Positions 13,170-25,169 of a stretch of 64,000 nucleotides of DNA are shown one piece after another. Each line of letters begins with the position of its first letter. Position 1 is the first letter of the stretch. The translations under genes and the position numbers were made by a program. Below the pieces are notes generated by a model. The model was given only the letters and a program-made list of their open reading frames with translations. It was not told where the DNA came from and searched no databases. The stretch is from Vicugna pacos (Eukaryota > Chordata > Mammalia > Artiodactyla > Camelidae): NCBI RefSeq assembly GCF_048564905.1, contig NW_027328742.1, positions 21,886,428 through 21,950,427 of the forward strand, read 5' to 3'.

Positions 13170-14437
13170 AAAAATACTCTAGACATGGGTCATGTGTATT
13201 ACAAACATTTTCTTCTATCCTATGACTTGTCTTTCTTTAAAAAATCTTCCCAATGCCGTCTTTTAATTAACTTATGAACAGAGATTCATAAATGGCCTAC
13301 TTAATCAATCTTTCTCTTTATGATTAATGATTTGGGGTACTCTTTAAGAATTATTTCCTTTACCCTAAATTCTCATGTTATCTTCTAATGTAAGCTTTAC
13401 TGTTTTTGCCTTTCATATTTAGATCTGCAATTGACCTGGAATTAAATGTTTGTCTTTATGGTGAAGTCAATATTTAGTTTCTTTTTCCATATATGCCTAT
13501 CCAGTAGCCTTCAGATCACATGATGAAAAGATGACCCTTTACCCCACACCCCACTGCAGCACTGCTCTATCATCCTTGTCATATACATCAAACAACTGCA
13601 CAGACATACACTAAATTAACTGGTGTATAGCGCAGCTTTGCTATGGACATACATTTAATCATATCTGATATTAATATAAATTTTAGAACCATCCTGTTTC
13701 TACTTTTTTTAAAAGCCTATTGGGATCCTGATTAGGATTACATCAACTCTATAGATCAATATGGGAAGAACTGACATTTTAATACTGGGTTTTCAAATCC
13801 AGGACACAGGATATCTCATTTATTTCAGGTTTAACTTCTTTCAATAATGGTTTTCAGTTTCAGTACTCATCTTTCACATTTGTTTCCAAGTTATTTCCTA
13901 AGTATATTATATTTTTTATACTATTATAAATAGTGGGTGCTTTTTATTTCCATTTTATTATAGTGTACAGAAACACAACTAATTTCTATATATTGGCCCT
14001 TTATCTTGCAAGTGTGCTAAACTCACTTATTAGGTCAAGCAGATTTCTTACAGATTCTTGCCTTACTGCAATGGCTAGAACCTCCAGCACAATGAACAGA
14101 AGTAGAGACACCCTCTTTTTGTTCTTACCTCAGGAGAAGAGTATTCAGTCATTTACTATTACATTTAATGTAAGATGCACGTTTTCCCCATATGCCCTAA
14201 TTTATCAGGCTGAAAGATTTTATAAAGATGTTAGATTCTTACTTTGCTGAAAGATTTTATAAAGATGTTAGATTTTTGTCAAATGCTGCTTCTGTATATG
14301 AGCTGACCATATATTTTTTACTTTGTTAAAATGTTGAATTTTGAACATTCACTTTGGTGAATGTAAAGCCAGTATTCATTTCTGGGATGAACCCCACTTA
14401 GTCATGATACATAATCATATTTGTACATTGTTGGATT
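13170..14437 (-). mobile_element. old L1 fragment, ORF2 region, antisense
   Basis: Read on the plus strand, the text follows the reverse complement of L1 ORF2: 'ttctatcctatgacttgtc', 'gacctggaattaaatgtttg', 'tatgcctatccagtag', 'acagaaacacaactaattt', 'caaatgctgcttctgtatat', 'gggatgaaccccactta'. The copy is clearly diverged and holds no long frame on its coding strand. A 29-base segment beginning 'gctgaaagattttataaag' occurs twice, at 14209 and 14246, a local tandem duplication with a 37-base period. The element breaks off where the younger L1 at 14438 begins. Confidence 0.8.
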
Positions 14438-15190
14438 CATTTTGTTTTAATTGAAGTATAGTTGATTTACAATGTTAATTGCTGGTGCACAGCACAGTGA
14501 TTCTGTTGTACATATATATATATGTATTCCTTTTCATATTTTTTTCTTTATGGGTTAGTATAAGGTATTGAATATAATTCCCAGTAGGACCTTGTTGTTT
14601 ATCTATTTTATATATAGTAGTGTGTATCTGCTAATCCCAACCTCCCAATTTACCCCTCCCCAATTCTTTTCCCCCCAGTAACCATAAGTTTGTTTTCTAT
14701 GTCTGTGAGTCTATTTCTATTTTGTAAATAAACTCATTTGTCTTTTTTTTTTTTTTAGATTCCACATATGAGTGATATCATATGGTATTTTTCTTTCTCT
14801 TTCTGGCTTATTCCACTTAGTACGACAATCTCCAGCATTTATCGTTTATGGACTTTTTAATGATGGCCATTCTGACTGGTGTGAGGTGATACCTCATTGT
14901 AGTTTTGATTTGCATTGTTCTGGTAATTAGTGATATTGCGCATTTTCATCTGCTATTAGCCATTTGTATGTCTTCACTGGAGAAATGTTTGCATTTTTTC
15001 ATTGGGGTGTTTGCCTTTTTGTTACTGAGTTGTATGAGCTGTTTGTATATTCTGGAAATGAAGTCCTTCTCAGTTGCATCGTTTGCAAATGTTTTTCTCC
15101 CATTCCGTACGTTGCCTTTTTGTTTTGTTTATAGTTTCCTTTGCTATGCAAAAGCTTATAAATTTAATTAGGTCTTATTTTTTAATTTTT
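14438..15190 (-). mobile_element. younger L1, 5'-truncated, antisense 3' end
   Basis: The left edge 'ttttaattgaagtatagttg' followed by 'atttacaatgtt' is the reverse complement of the 3' end of cetartiodactyl L1s. It is followed by 'gattccacatatgagtgat' and 'ggtgtgaggtgatacctcat', which are the antisense of the 3' UTR and of the C-terminal ORF2 coding region. Less diverged than its left neighbour, it seems to have inserted into or beside the older L1. It is 5'-truncated at about 15190 near 'aatttaattaggtctta'. Confidence 0.88.
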
Positions 15191-17309
15191 GCTTTTATTT
15201 CCATTTTATTTATATAGTGTTGGATTTGGAGAGGGAGGAGAGGCAAGGAGAAAGAGAATCCCAGTAATGAATTAGAATACCTTTCAGTGTGAAATATAAA
15301 TCATTAGCATCAACACTTCACCTCTAGTGTCCCTCAGACAGTTTTCACAAGACACTCCATGAAAAAAAGGGCTTCCTGGTCAAAGACCTCTGTGGAGTAC
15401 TACTTGCTGTATCAGTCTCTCTCAGAAAGTCATGGTCAACATCAACAAACTAAAGCACTGAAGCAGCCCAGCAGTTTTTTTAAAAAAAAACTTTACTTAT
15501 ATCTAACTCATTTAATCACAAAATGCTTTCTTTGTATAACAGATTTTAATATCCCCCAGCCTGACTACCCTAAGAAGCGACTATGAGAAGCCGTGTGCTG
15601 GGTTACAGCAAGGAGGGCTCCACCATGCCTGCTGATATGAGATAACGTCTAAGCAGATAAAACAATGAAGAAAAGAAGCCAAAGTTTAAGAAAAAAGAAA
15701 AGGAAACATAAAAATCAAAGAAATCTTAGAAGTGATTTAATCTAACGATCCGCCTGACAGGAAAGCCCCTTCTACAGCGTCCCAGACAGAGGTCAAAGGC
15801 CCCCTGCTCAGAAGACACAGGTCTGTGCGACTCCCTCACTGTGCATGTAAGCTTAGTAACACAATGAACAAAAAGAAATTTGTCTTTACATAATATCTAA
15901 CATGACTCCTTGTGTCACCGGAGTCTTAATGCTTTTACAGAATGTTTGTATACTGATTTAAAACCATTATTTATCATATTTCTAAAGGTCAAAGATATTT
16001 ATATGTAATATTTTCCCACTAATCACCTCATAAATAAAATTAAAACACATTTTAATATATAAATATGTTAACTATGCATTCAGTCTTCCAGATCATAAAC
16101 TCCACGTTGCAGGGACCTACAGTGAATAATAATCACCAAGCAGGCAATCAATGGCGTCTGCTGGAGCTAGATAGCCAGACACTCTTCCCTGCCCAAGGGA
16201 ACTCAGGCTTTCTCTGGATATTTTGTACAATAGACACTCAGGTATGAGTTGACTAAGGGTGGACAGTGGTAGAAGTGATGTTCTTTCCACAGTGATATAC
16301 AGGGACCTGAGTGGTAGTCCCTTCATCCCTTTGTGACCTGAAGTATCAGGTTTAATTGAAGAGTTGTCCTTTCCTCAGACAAGGATACAATTTTGCCATC
16401 AAGGGCACTTGATACATTGGTCCCTTTTCCATCTCAATAAAGGGCTAAGACAGAGACCAACCAGATAAGTTGGGAGCTTACGGAAGGGAGAGGTTATTCC
16501 TCAGACTTTGTTCAGCCTCAGAGACTAGACTTCAGATCCCCAACTGCCCAGGAGGGTTTAGGAAAAATAATAGATGAATTCAGGAGGATAGAAACAGTTA
16601 TTTTCAAGCATGTTTCTTAACATGGAATACCTTCTTCAAATAGAAGTTTACAGAGAAGCTCAATATATAAAATATATTTCAGCTGAGCTATTCTGGTTGG
16701 AACAGGGTTGGCTGGGAGACCCAGGCCTCATGTGTTTACCCTATTCGTTTGCAGGGTCCTTAGCGACTCAGCCACCCAGGTGTTCAGAGACCACCGGGTT
16801 CAGCGTTCATTGGTGACAATGCTATTTCCAACCCAGCTCCATCATGTTGACATCTGATTTTAAGTATGAGGAAGGAGACTGGAACCTCTCTAAAGCAGCA
16901 GGGAGCCCACAGGCCAGCTCTCAAGGTCCTGCAGACCTGTGGGCAGCCTCCTTCTCTGTGATTTCTTCGGAATTCTACAGGGCTCCCTGATGGAGAGGGC
17001 TCCCTGTGTTCAGTGAGACCGCCATGTTTCCCCCAGGCATTGAATCAGTCGCAGACCCTGATACTGACTTCAGGGTACAGAAGATTTCTTGGCCTTTTGG
17101 TACAAAGCTTCTAGAACCTACATGGTTCAGTTTTCCTACAATGCCCCCAAGGTATACAGAGGGAACCAGCCTTCTCCATAGCATTGCTTAGGATCACAGG
17201 CAAGCATTCAGATCCTTGCAACATCTGAATGTGTATTCAGATCATAGTCTGGCACAAATCTGGTTGTGTGCCAATGTAGGCCAGTGGCCAGAAGTAAAAC
17301 CCTACACCT
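15191..17309. other. non-coding stretch, no gene seen
   Basis: Mixed composition. An open frame at 17006-17191 on the plus strand has a non-repetitive, protein-like translation, but I cannot match it to any family and see no splice sites that make it an exon. The broader region 16260-17200 might be part of an old repeat; I cannot assign it. Nothing else is recognisable. Confidence 0.35.
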
Positions 17310-17495
17310 GCCACACTGATTTTCAACCTGTCTTTGCATCTTTCTAGCTGTACAAACTTGGATCAATTGCTTCTCTACTTTAGTTTCATTATATATAAAA
17401 AAGGAACAATCGTATTCCCATCTTAGGACTGTCGTGAGTTTTAAATGAGGTAATGTGTTTAAAAACACCTGTTCTGGTGTCTACTCTCACTAAGC
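17310..17495 (+). repeat. MIR SINE fragment
   Basis: 'tagctgtacaaacttggatc' stands for the MIR phrase 'agctgtgtgaccttgggcaa'. It is followed by 'ttgcttctctactttagttt', a short A/T run, 'ggactgtcgtgagttttaaa' and 'tgaggtaatgtgttt', in the order of the MIR consensus. Confidence 0.8.
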
Positions 17496-18074
17496 TCCCC
17501 TATTGCTGCTGGGGTAGCATCTGGCAGGTGTGCCTTCAACCCCGTCAGATACTTTGAGTTCCCAGCTGAATCACTGTCACCATTTTTACTATTAACATTA
17601 CCTTCAACCACTTGACCCTTCTTTCAAAAACATGATCATTGCTGAAAAAGCCTCAACCATCCCGTGAGGCAGGGCCCGGCCAGTTAGAACGTCCTGTAGT
17701 AACCTCGTCACCACTTCCAGCTGAGTATCACAAGTCGAGGGAGAACAGAAAGAAACTGGGTGGGATCTCATGCATGCCTAGGTACTCTGTTATCTTGGCA
17801 CAGGCGTGGGCAAAGCAGCTGAGAAGTACACAGTGAGACGGACAGGAAAGGCCACAGCAGGAAGAAGGATGTGCTGTGAAAAAACAAAACAAAACAAAGT
17901 AAAACAATGACCTTCTGGCTATCTAAAGCCCCAGCCTGAACACTAAATGACTGGGGACACAAAGGCAACTTACGTTTCTCGTAAAATCCAAACCTGGAGG
18001 GATAACGGTATTATAGTTACAATGGAGTTGGATGCTTAAGTAGTTAAGGGTGAAAATCTCTCCCAGACTTCTGG

Positions 18075-18182
18075 TCCCAATCCCAGATCTGCTAAAATAG
18101 ACTCTTAATAATGGGACCTGAGCATCCACGTTTTTCACAAGCCCTTCAGGTGATTCTGTTTAGCACACTCGGTGGTTGATTA
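18075..18182 (+). mobile_element. MER5A-like hAT-Charlie DNA transposon fragment
   Basis: The words 'cccagatctgctaaaataga', 'taataatgggacctgagcat' and 'caagcccttcaggtgattct' follow the 3' half of the non-autonomous hAT element MER5A ('...gcctgagaatttgcatttctaacaagttcccaggtgatgctg'). It is old and carries no transposase. Confidence 0.7.
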
Positions 18183-18339
18183 GGGGGACCCATGGTACCT
18201 ACTCCAAACCCGCATGCTTGGTTATGTGCCCTCCCAATGTGGTGTAGAAGTTCAGAGGCACAGGATTTCTTTTGATTTTGAATAATGATTATCATGTGGG
18301 CAGCATTTCGTAGTAACTGAAGGAACTCCAGTTTGGGAG

Positions 18340-18475
18340 TCTGAGACCTCAAGTCTGATCATCAATTTCTTTCAATTTCCCATGGGAATTTGGACTAATC
18401 ATGTAACTGCTGTTTCTCAGAGATAACGATTGCTCCTTATCCTACTTTATAATCCTCACAAAGTGTTTGTGTAAT
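18340..18475 (+). repeat. MIR-like fragment
   Basis: 'gacctcaagtctgatcatc', 'tggactaatcatgtaactgc' and 'tgtttctcagagataacgat' follow the MIR order for an unaccented phrase and then 'gggcaagtcacttaacctc', but with many changes. Confidence 0.5.
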
Positions 18476-18644
18476 CTCAGGGGCAACCAGGATTATCTCT
18501 TGTATGCAATGTTACAGAATTTCTTCTAATCTTAGATTTTTCTATGCTTCTCAATTTCTTTAGGCAAATTATAGGCTGTCACGTTTTACTTATCCTGAGC
18601 TTGACTTCACACAATCACAGTTAAAACACCAGAAAGGAAAAGCA

Positions 18645-18716
18645 CATTTATATATCCACACACATGCAAACATACACTCTGTGTGTGTGTGTGTTTCTCT
18701 CTCTCTGACATACACA
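18645..18716. repeat. (CA)n/(TG)n/(TC)n microsatellite cluster
   Basis: An interrupted 'cacacacatgcaaacataca' segment is followed by a (GT)n run of about eight units and a short (CT)n run. Confidence 0.85.
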
Positions 18717-19559
18717 CCTTTAATTAAACAGCAGACCAGATTGCACTAAGTCTCAAGAAACAGGCCATGGCAGTAATCTTAGATCCTTATTCAGAGCTGA
18801 TTTGCTCTTACTTTACATGTAATTCTAACAGAACTTGGGGATCTGACTCCCAAGACTCATGGAGAATAAAAGCAGCAAACAGAACAAAAATGAGATAAAA
18901 TGGGTAGATATGCTGACAGCATCAAAATCTGAGCACTGAATGTTCAACAGTTCAACAGCAAGCAGAAAAAGAAGAAAGAAAATGATTATCACAGAGCAAT
19001 CCAGAGCCACTGAGTCTGGGGACATATTACCCTTTGTGCCTCTGTGGACCCCAGCAATACTGTGCTACAGCACAGTCTGATCCCTTCTGTTTTGAGGGTG
19101 ATCCCGCATCATCAAGGAGGCTAAATTAAGTTCTGTGTTTTCTGTTTATGAACTATGGACATTGGGTCCTCTAGCTAAGAAAGGTTTATATCTAAAATGA
19201 CAAAGAACCTTCAGACGAGCATTGATTTCTGAGAATCATTAGAATCGTAGTTTTAGAATTGAAAGGCACCCCAAGTACAATAAAATTATAACAGATTAAG
19301 TAGCTCTCAGACAATGACCTGCTCCGTTGAGCTGACCGACCTGATGTGACCTTCTGCTACTCATGCATTGAAGCTGGTCACCCAGACAGAGGAAGTCTTT
19401 TTGCCATCTCAGTGTTAGATAAATCTTAGGATCTTCTCCAAAAGCATAGAGAAGGAAGTTAGAGGTAAAGGAGAGAATTTATAAATTGCAACACAATAGC
19501 ACATGTTCAAACAGCCTTCTTATTTCTTCCCTGTAAGTACCTGGTATTCTCCACCGCAT
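18717..19559. other. non-coding stretch, no gene seen
   Basis: AT-moderate sequence. Near 19235-19280, 'agaatcattagaatcgtag' and 'agaattgaaaggcacccc' recall the start of an old repeat of the 'agagctggaagggacctt' type. No gene is recognisable. Confidence 0.35.
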
Positions 19560-19935
19560 TGACAGCATCCTGTCCGGATTCTATCTGCTCCACCCTGTCC
19601 CGCCTCACCGGCCCAAATCTCTCTCTCTTCTTCAGTCTAGCAGCGCCACCTCCTCCAGGAAGCTGTCTGGAGCCTTCAGCTGAAACTGATCTCGCCTTCC
19701 CTGAATTTCCATGGGATGTTACTGCTCTCTCTCATGGTACATTTCAATCTCTACATTACATTACAGGGTTTTTTTTTTTTAATTATGGCATCTTCCTCTA
19801 AAGAATCTGTAAATTGCTCAAGGACAGAATCTAGACTTGATTCATATCTGTGTCTTCAACAGCACCTGTCGTGCTGTCTCACGTATAATAGGTGTTTGAT
19901 AAAAACCTATTGAATAAGTAAATGAATGAATCAAG
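19560..19935 (+). repeat. L2 LINE 3' end
   Basis: 'cacctcctccaggaagct' is the L2 phrase 'acctcctccaggaagcc'. Downstream are 'ctgtaaattgctcaaggaca', 'atatctgtgtcttcaacagc' and 'taataggtgtttgataaa', ending in 'gaataagtaaatgaatga', the usual L2 3' terminus. A T run at 19769-19780 interrupts it. Confidence 0.8.
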
Positions 19936-20641
19936 CCAGTCAGAAATCTATCCTTTGCACTTGTCAATGCTCCCTGGTTGACACACAGAAATAGGAATTC
20001 TAAGGGAAACACGAATTTATAGAGAAAGGCATTAATATAGAAAATGTGTGCTCTGATTCCTTTCCCCTTAGGAGAGTAACAACAGTCCCTCTTCTTAAAA
20101 AGTGGGTCTGAAGACTGGTGGCTTCTCTCAAATGAAGAGAAAGTCATTGAACATCATGATGTGGCTTTGCACTTACTGTATCTTCAAAGCACATTTGCTT
20201 GACACTCTGTGGTTCGTTGGTTGTCTGACAAAAGCAGTCTAATGACACCTGATTCTTGCATAACAAATTTGGAGTTTTCAAAATACTTTAATATATGCAA
20301 TTGCTCTTGGCTGTCATAACAAAGTATGATGGCAGGTAGGACAGTAGTTAGTAGCCTGGATTTTCAGGTGAAGATTCTGAAACTCAGTGACCCAGTATAA
20401 ATTCCATGTGAGAAGTGTCAGAACGAGGGCCATTTTTGCCCCCTCTCGGTCTGGTGCTCAAGCCAGTAGAACACACAGAAATAACGAATTCAGACCTTTC
20501 TTGTTTGGTTCAGTCCCAGCGTCCTTTTGCGTCTTTGAATACCTCCAGTAAGCCCTGACCTTATCACCCATTTTACGTTTCCTAACTTGTATTGCCAGTT
20601 TTTTGTTTTGTTTTGTTTTGTTTTTAAATACGGAGATAATG
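19936..20641. other. non-coding, with a (TTTTG)n run
   Basis: No gene is visible. A (TTTTG)n simple repeat occupies about 20599-20626, directly left of the LTR fossil. Confidence 0.5.
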
Positions 20642-21082
20642 TGATGGTTAATATGATATGTCAACTTGGCTAGGCCATAGTACCCAGATGTTTAGTCAAA
20701 CATCAGTCTAGATATTGCTGTCACGGTATGTATTTTTTAGATGAGATTATCATTTAAATCAGTTGGCCTTGGGTAAAGCGTATATTACCTTTCTTAACGT
20801 GCGTGGGATTTACCCAGTCAATTGAAGGCCATAAGAAAAGAAGACAGAGGTTCCCCGAAGAAGAGGAGGTCTTGACTCCAGAAGCCTTGGCCTTGAGCTT
20901 CAGCGTCAGCTGTTCTCTGGGTCTCCAGTCAGCCTGCCTGCCCTGCAGATTTTAAACTTGCTGGGCCCACAGTGGTATGAGCAAACTTCTTAGAATAAAT
21001 CTCTCTCTTTCTCTCTCTCTCTCTATCCACACACATCCTACTGGTTCTGGTTCTGTTTCTCTGGAGAACCCTGACTACTGTG
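20642..21082 (-). mobile_element. MLT2-type (ERVL) LTR fossil
   Basis: On the minus strand the piece begins with the MLT2 hallmark 'agggttctccagagaaacag' followed by 'aaccagaaccagtaggatg'. It ends near the complement of 'tatgtcaacttggctaggc', the opposite LTR edge. This is the terminal repeat of an ERVL-class element, apparently solitary with no internal region beside it. MLT2 LTRs date to about the time of the placental radiation. A (CT)n run lies inside at 21000-21030. It is an old broken copy. Confidence 0.85.
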
Positions 21083-22274
21083 GACAATTCCTAATTTGTG
21101 AGGATAATTTGTTTTATAAATGCATTTAAATTAAAGGAAGACCCAATGAATTCAGCATGGTACCAGACTTTCAAAAAGGAAGTAGAAATCTTCCCACCGA
21201 AAAACAGCAAACAAAAAACATCAAAAAACCAAAACAAAAAAACAAAATAGAAACTGTAGACCTCACTGGAAACAACTAGGGTTTCAACTCCTTACTCTGA
21301 AAATTGACCATTAAAGGGAAAGAGACAAGTGTTTATTCAGCCCTTACTATCCTAGAGAGTAAGTCCTAATTGATAAGGATCATTTTTCTCTACAAAAGGA
21401 TTCCAGTCAATAAATTTGGAAGGAATAGTGTAATTAGACCTATTTTCTAGCTTCTAATGCAACCATTCATTCATGGATGAAACCATGAAATGGTTGAATG
21501 AATGGATGAGAAACTTTACAATGACTCAGTCATGTGGACACCACATGAATCCACTTGTCAATGTGTGTATTACTGAAAGCAGGGCACCCAGACACTGTGT
21601 ACCTCCCTACACGAGGCAACATACAGCACCCAGAACCATCTATGAAGGATTCTTGCCAAAAAAGAAGTTGAACGTGAATCAAGCCTTTAACCAACTTCAA
21701 CATATAGGAAATGCAGCAGCTGGAAGAACAAATTTGAAACAAGCGAACAATGAAACAAGTGAGCGAACTCCAAGTGGGTAGGGAGAATAAGAATGAAAGG
21801 GGTGTTTGTTATTCATAATTGTGCTGAGACCAGAGGCCCACTGGGACTGCACCACGCAAAATGAGAAGAATGCTTATCATAAGAATCTGAGTTTGCTGAT
21901 TGCAGTAGCTTGACCTGATTTTGCTCACCTATTTCCTTCTTCTTGGCATTTAGTCAACATTCAAAATCCGTCTCCTGAGTCAGGCCAGACACTAGTCCTT
22001 TGTCTGCTGAGTCTGCAGTAGACACTGAAAAAACTTGCCCACTGGATCCTTGGAACCTGGAAGCATTGCATCTCCTCGGGCTCCCAGCCAGAGGTAGCCC
22101 CGCGCCAGTCTGTTGGCGTGGAGGCTGCAGGTGAAATGCTCTCCCAAAGGCCTTTTGCCTTTCTTTTAAATACTTGTAAAGGTAATAGATAGTCATTGTA
22201 GAAACAATTGAAGACTGTATCTAAGTGAAAAAGAAGAAAGTTTTTGCAATTGCCCAGGGTTCAATACTGTTAAT
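21083..22274. other. non-coding stretch, no gene seen
   Basis: An A-rich patch at 21195-21250 is followed by mixed sequence. Open frames near 21473-21781 and 21954-22196 show no recognisable domain. From about 22150 the text is AT-rich and resembles worn L1 3' UTR. Confidence 0.35.
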
Positions 22275-22794
22275 ATTCAAGTGCATGTATAGAAATGTTT
22301 ATGCCAGTTATAAAACTCTGGGTTTTGAAGTGAAAAAAAAAAGTGAATGAAGGGCCACAAATAGCAAAATATCCTTCTTTCTTATGGGTGAATTTTATTG
22401 CATTACATATATGTGCTGCATCTTCTTTATCCATTCATCTACTGATGTGCGCTTAGGATGCTTCCATATCTTGGCAATTATAAAGGATGTTGCTGTTAAA
22501 AGTGGGGTGTATGTATCTTTTTGAATTAATTTTTATTTTGTGCTTGGCTTTATTCCTTTGATAACTATGTAAGTTTAAAAAGCTAAAGCTCTAAATGGTC
22601 CTAGAAACAATGAACAGTACATATATGTAAATTTTTTTAAATGTGCAGTATATTGTGTATATAGATTTACATGCAATACATTGTATATGTGCAGTCAAAT
22701 TGTAACAATTCTACCTAATAAAAGTGAAAAATGAAACAAAAAACCAAAAACAAAATTAAAGGAAAAACTAAAAAAAAGAAATTCAAGTGCATGT
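22275..22794 (+). mobile_element. retrocopy with 14-base target-site duplication
   Basis: The 14-base sequence 'attcaagtgcatgt' occurs at 22275-22288 and again at 22781-22794. Between them lies a 492-base insert ending in a polyadenylation signal 'aataaa' (22718) and an impure A-rich tail. Direct repeats plus a poly(A) tail are the signature of L1-machinery retrotransposition on the plus strand. Inside, 22380-22520 is antisense L1 sequence ('tctttatccattcatctact', 'gatgcttccatatcttggca'), so the insert is either a transcript containing an antisense L1 or a 5'-inverted LINE. The source transcript is not recognisable. Confidence 0.7.
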
Positions 22795-23138
22795 TCTTTT
22801 AAACAGACATATGTACATTATACTTTTTGTACCATAATGGAATCATATTGTAGATGCTACTTGGAAATTTGCCTTTTTTCACTTAATATTATATCATTAA
22901 CATACTACCACATTAATGAATTCACTTGTACCATGAATGTATACTATTCCATTGTAAAGATGTACCATAAGTTATTAAACTACTCCTGTTTTTGAACATT
23001 TAGCTTGTTGCCAACATTTTGCTCTTTATTCATCTTTGTGCGTATTTCTTATATACTCATTCAATTTTTTCCATAGAAGACATTTCTGAAATTGGAACTA
23101 CTGGGTCAAAATGTTTTCAAATTTTAAAGGCCTTTTGG
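22795..23138 (-). mobile_element. old L1 (L1M-type) 3' UTR, antisense
   Basis: The order 'taccataatggaatcatat', 'atactattccattgtaaaga', 'catttagcttgttgccaaca', 'gaaattggaactactgggtc' follows the antisense of L1M 3' UTRs ('...attccattgtatggatata...ggaattgctgggtcatatgg'). The match continues right of the TA microsatellite to about 23260 ('tggtcaaattgatttgta'). Confidence 0.65.
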
Positions 23139-23140
23139 CA

Positions 23141-23202
<62 letters not shown>

Positions 23203-23226
23203 TAATATGTATATATGTATATATCC
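23139..23226. repeat. (TA)n microsatellite
   Basis: Some 25 or more TA units with a few 'tg' and 'ac' interruptions. Such tracts can extrude cruciforms and vary in length. It sits inside the old L1 match. Confidence 0.95.
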
Positions 23227-23282
23227 ATATCTGGTCAAATTGATTTGTAAATAACTTGTACAAATGTACATGCCCAGCAGCA

Positions 23283-23490
23283 TCATGTGAACACTCATCA
23301 TCCACATCGTCAACATCATCACCACCACCATCAGCAGCAGCAGCAGCAGCATCATAACAGCTAATGTTTATTGAGCTCTGAGTATGTGCCTGGCAGAGCA
23401 TTCTAAGCATTTTATTCATAGCAACTCATTTAATTGCCACAATTCCTCTCTGGTGGATACTATAATTATTCAAAATGTATGATGGGGAAA
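23283..23490 (+). repeat. (CAN)n triplet run leading into MIR
   Basis: From 23283 to 23352 there are CAT, CAC and CAG triplets, including six consecutive CAG units or nearly so. From 23355 the text is MIR: 'taatgtttattgagctctga', 'tatgtgcctggcagagcatt', 'ctaagcattttattcatag', 'caactcatttaattgccaca'. Confidence 0.8.
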
Positions 23491-25169
23491 CCAGTTATAT
23501 ATGATTGTATTTTAAAAATAGAAGTAGGTGAGTGAAAAAAGGAAAAAAAAACTACCCTTCAATAAATTTTTTTAAAAGTTATTTCCCCGTCTTAAAATTC
23601 CACTCTATTGAGCAGCCACTGTTAAGTTTGTGTGTACTTGTCTAGTGTGTTCTATGCATACAAAAATATGTGTGTGAATGCACTTTGTTTTTTAAAGACA
23701 GAAGAGATCATACTATATATATCACCAAACGCCACTGCAATCAGCAGTTTTCTTCCACTGCTATATCATGGCCATCTTTCCATAACAGTTCATGCAAGTT
23801 TACCTCACTCCCCTTTACAGTTGCATGACATTCCATTATTTGTACGAATGCGCCATATTGGCTCAGGTCTCTCTCACCTCCCCAACCGGGCTGCAAATTC
23901 TGTAAATCTCTAGCACCATTCTTTGTCACTTCGCAAGGTCTGAGCTCATAGACAATGAACACTGAATGGAAAAACTTGTTTTCTGTAGAGTGAATATTTT
24001 CCCTGAAAATCCAGGTATATACAATGGAACTGCCTGTTGGAGAAATGCCATCCTAAGCAAGTTATGAATCTCTAAGCTTTAGTTAATGCCTTTAACAACT
24101 GGCTGCAGTTAGTTGCACATTTTTGTAGGCGTTGTAACTCCTTTGAAGTTTACCAAGCAGTTGCATCATTCCAAGCATCTCAAGTAGTTTGGAAAATCAC
24201 TAGAAGTTACTCGAGAGACCTGGGTTCTGGTTATTGATCATGCTGACTGTGACCCTGAGCAGGGCACCTTTCCTTTCTGCTTCTCTTCACTGCTGCATTA
24301 GGGGTTGGGACGGGGGTCATGAGGACCCTATCTAGCTATGAGATCCTATGAATTTACAAGCCAGGGCAGAATCCACCTCTGTGAGCTCTGCATCAGGATG
24401 GGCATGACGGCTCATGTTCCCCGAAGAAATCATTTTAACTCTTGGCATGGACGCTTGACATTTTTTAAGATGGAAAAATACAGAAAGGAGAGCATGTCAT
24501 CTAGTCTTAGTGCATGAAAGAGAAGTGAGCCCCATTTGCTGTAAGGTCCCCCAGAAGCAGAGCAGGAGAAAACCAGCCAATGTTATTCATCCTCTCCTAC
24601 TTCAAGCACCTTCCAAACAGCTTTGCAACAATGATTTGAAATGCTCTGTTATGAGGGTGCAGGGAAACACTAGGTAGGGTCGTATATAAATTCACTTATT
24701 TTATTTAGAAAGTGAAAAAAGGTACCAACTGATACATACACTATGATTAATAATATGAAAAATAGATATAAAAGTGGCAGAAAATGCAACAAAATAGTTT
24801 AATGATTATCTCTGGGTTATGGGTGATTTCTATTTTCTTCTCTGTACTTTGCTCAAAGTTTCCCTAATAAATAGACATCCCTTTTATAGTCAGAGAAATA
24901 CAATCAGAAAAACACAAATACTAGTAAAACATCAAAAATACAATTACATTACATTAAAAAATAAAACAATTACATTAAATGCGACTAGGGATCACTAAGT
25001 TAAAATCTTTCTTTAACTTTAACTTTACCTCATTCTTTTCCATTTCTGTAAACAGGTATTAATTTTAGAAGGAAAAACAACCCCGCTTAGGGCAGTTGCC
25101 TACCCCAAGTTCATTCTCTCCCTTTTCCTTTCTCTCCTTTTCCCCTGAATTTGGTGGGGAAAGTGTCAG
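23491..25169. other. non-coding stretch with a MIR-like piece
   Basis: Mostly AT-rich and unassigned. At 24205-24345 'gacctgggttctggttattg', 'gactgtgaccctgagcaggg' and 'cacctttcctttctgcttct' follow the MIR core, with moderate confidence. At 24680-24890 the text looks like a worn L1 3' UTR. No gene is recognisable. Confidence 0.45.

Noticed and set aside
14905-15171. A plus-strand frame rich in hydrophobic residues, like a small membrane protein
   Set aside because: It is the antisense of the L1 ORF2 C-terminal region; the same kind of frame recurs at 53711-54037 in another L1.
17006-17191. A 61-residue frame with a protein-like, non-repetitive translation
   Set aside because: It has no family resemblance, no convincing splice sites or partner exons, and the surrounding text may be an old repeat.
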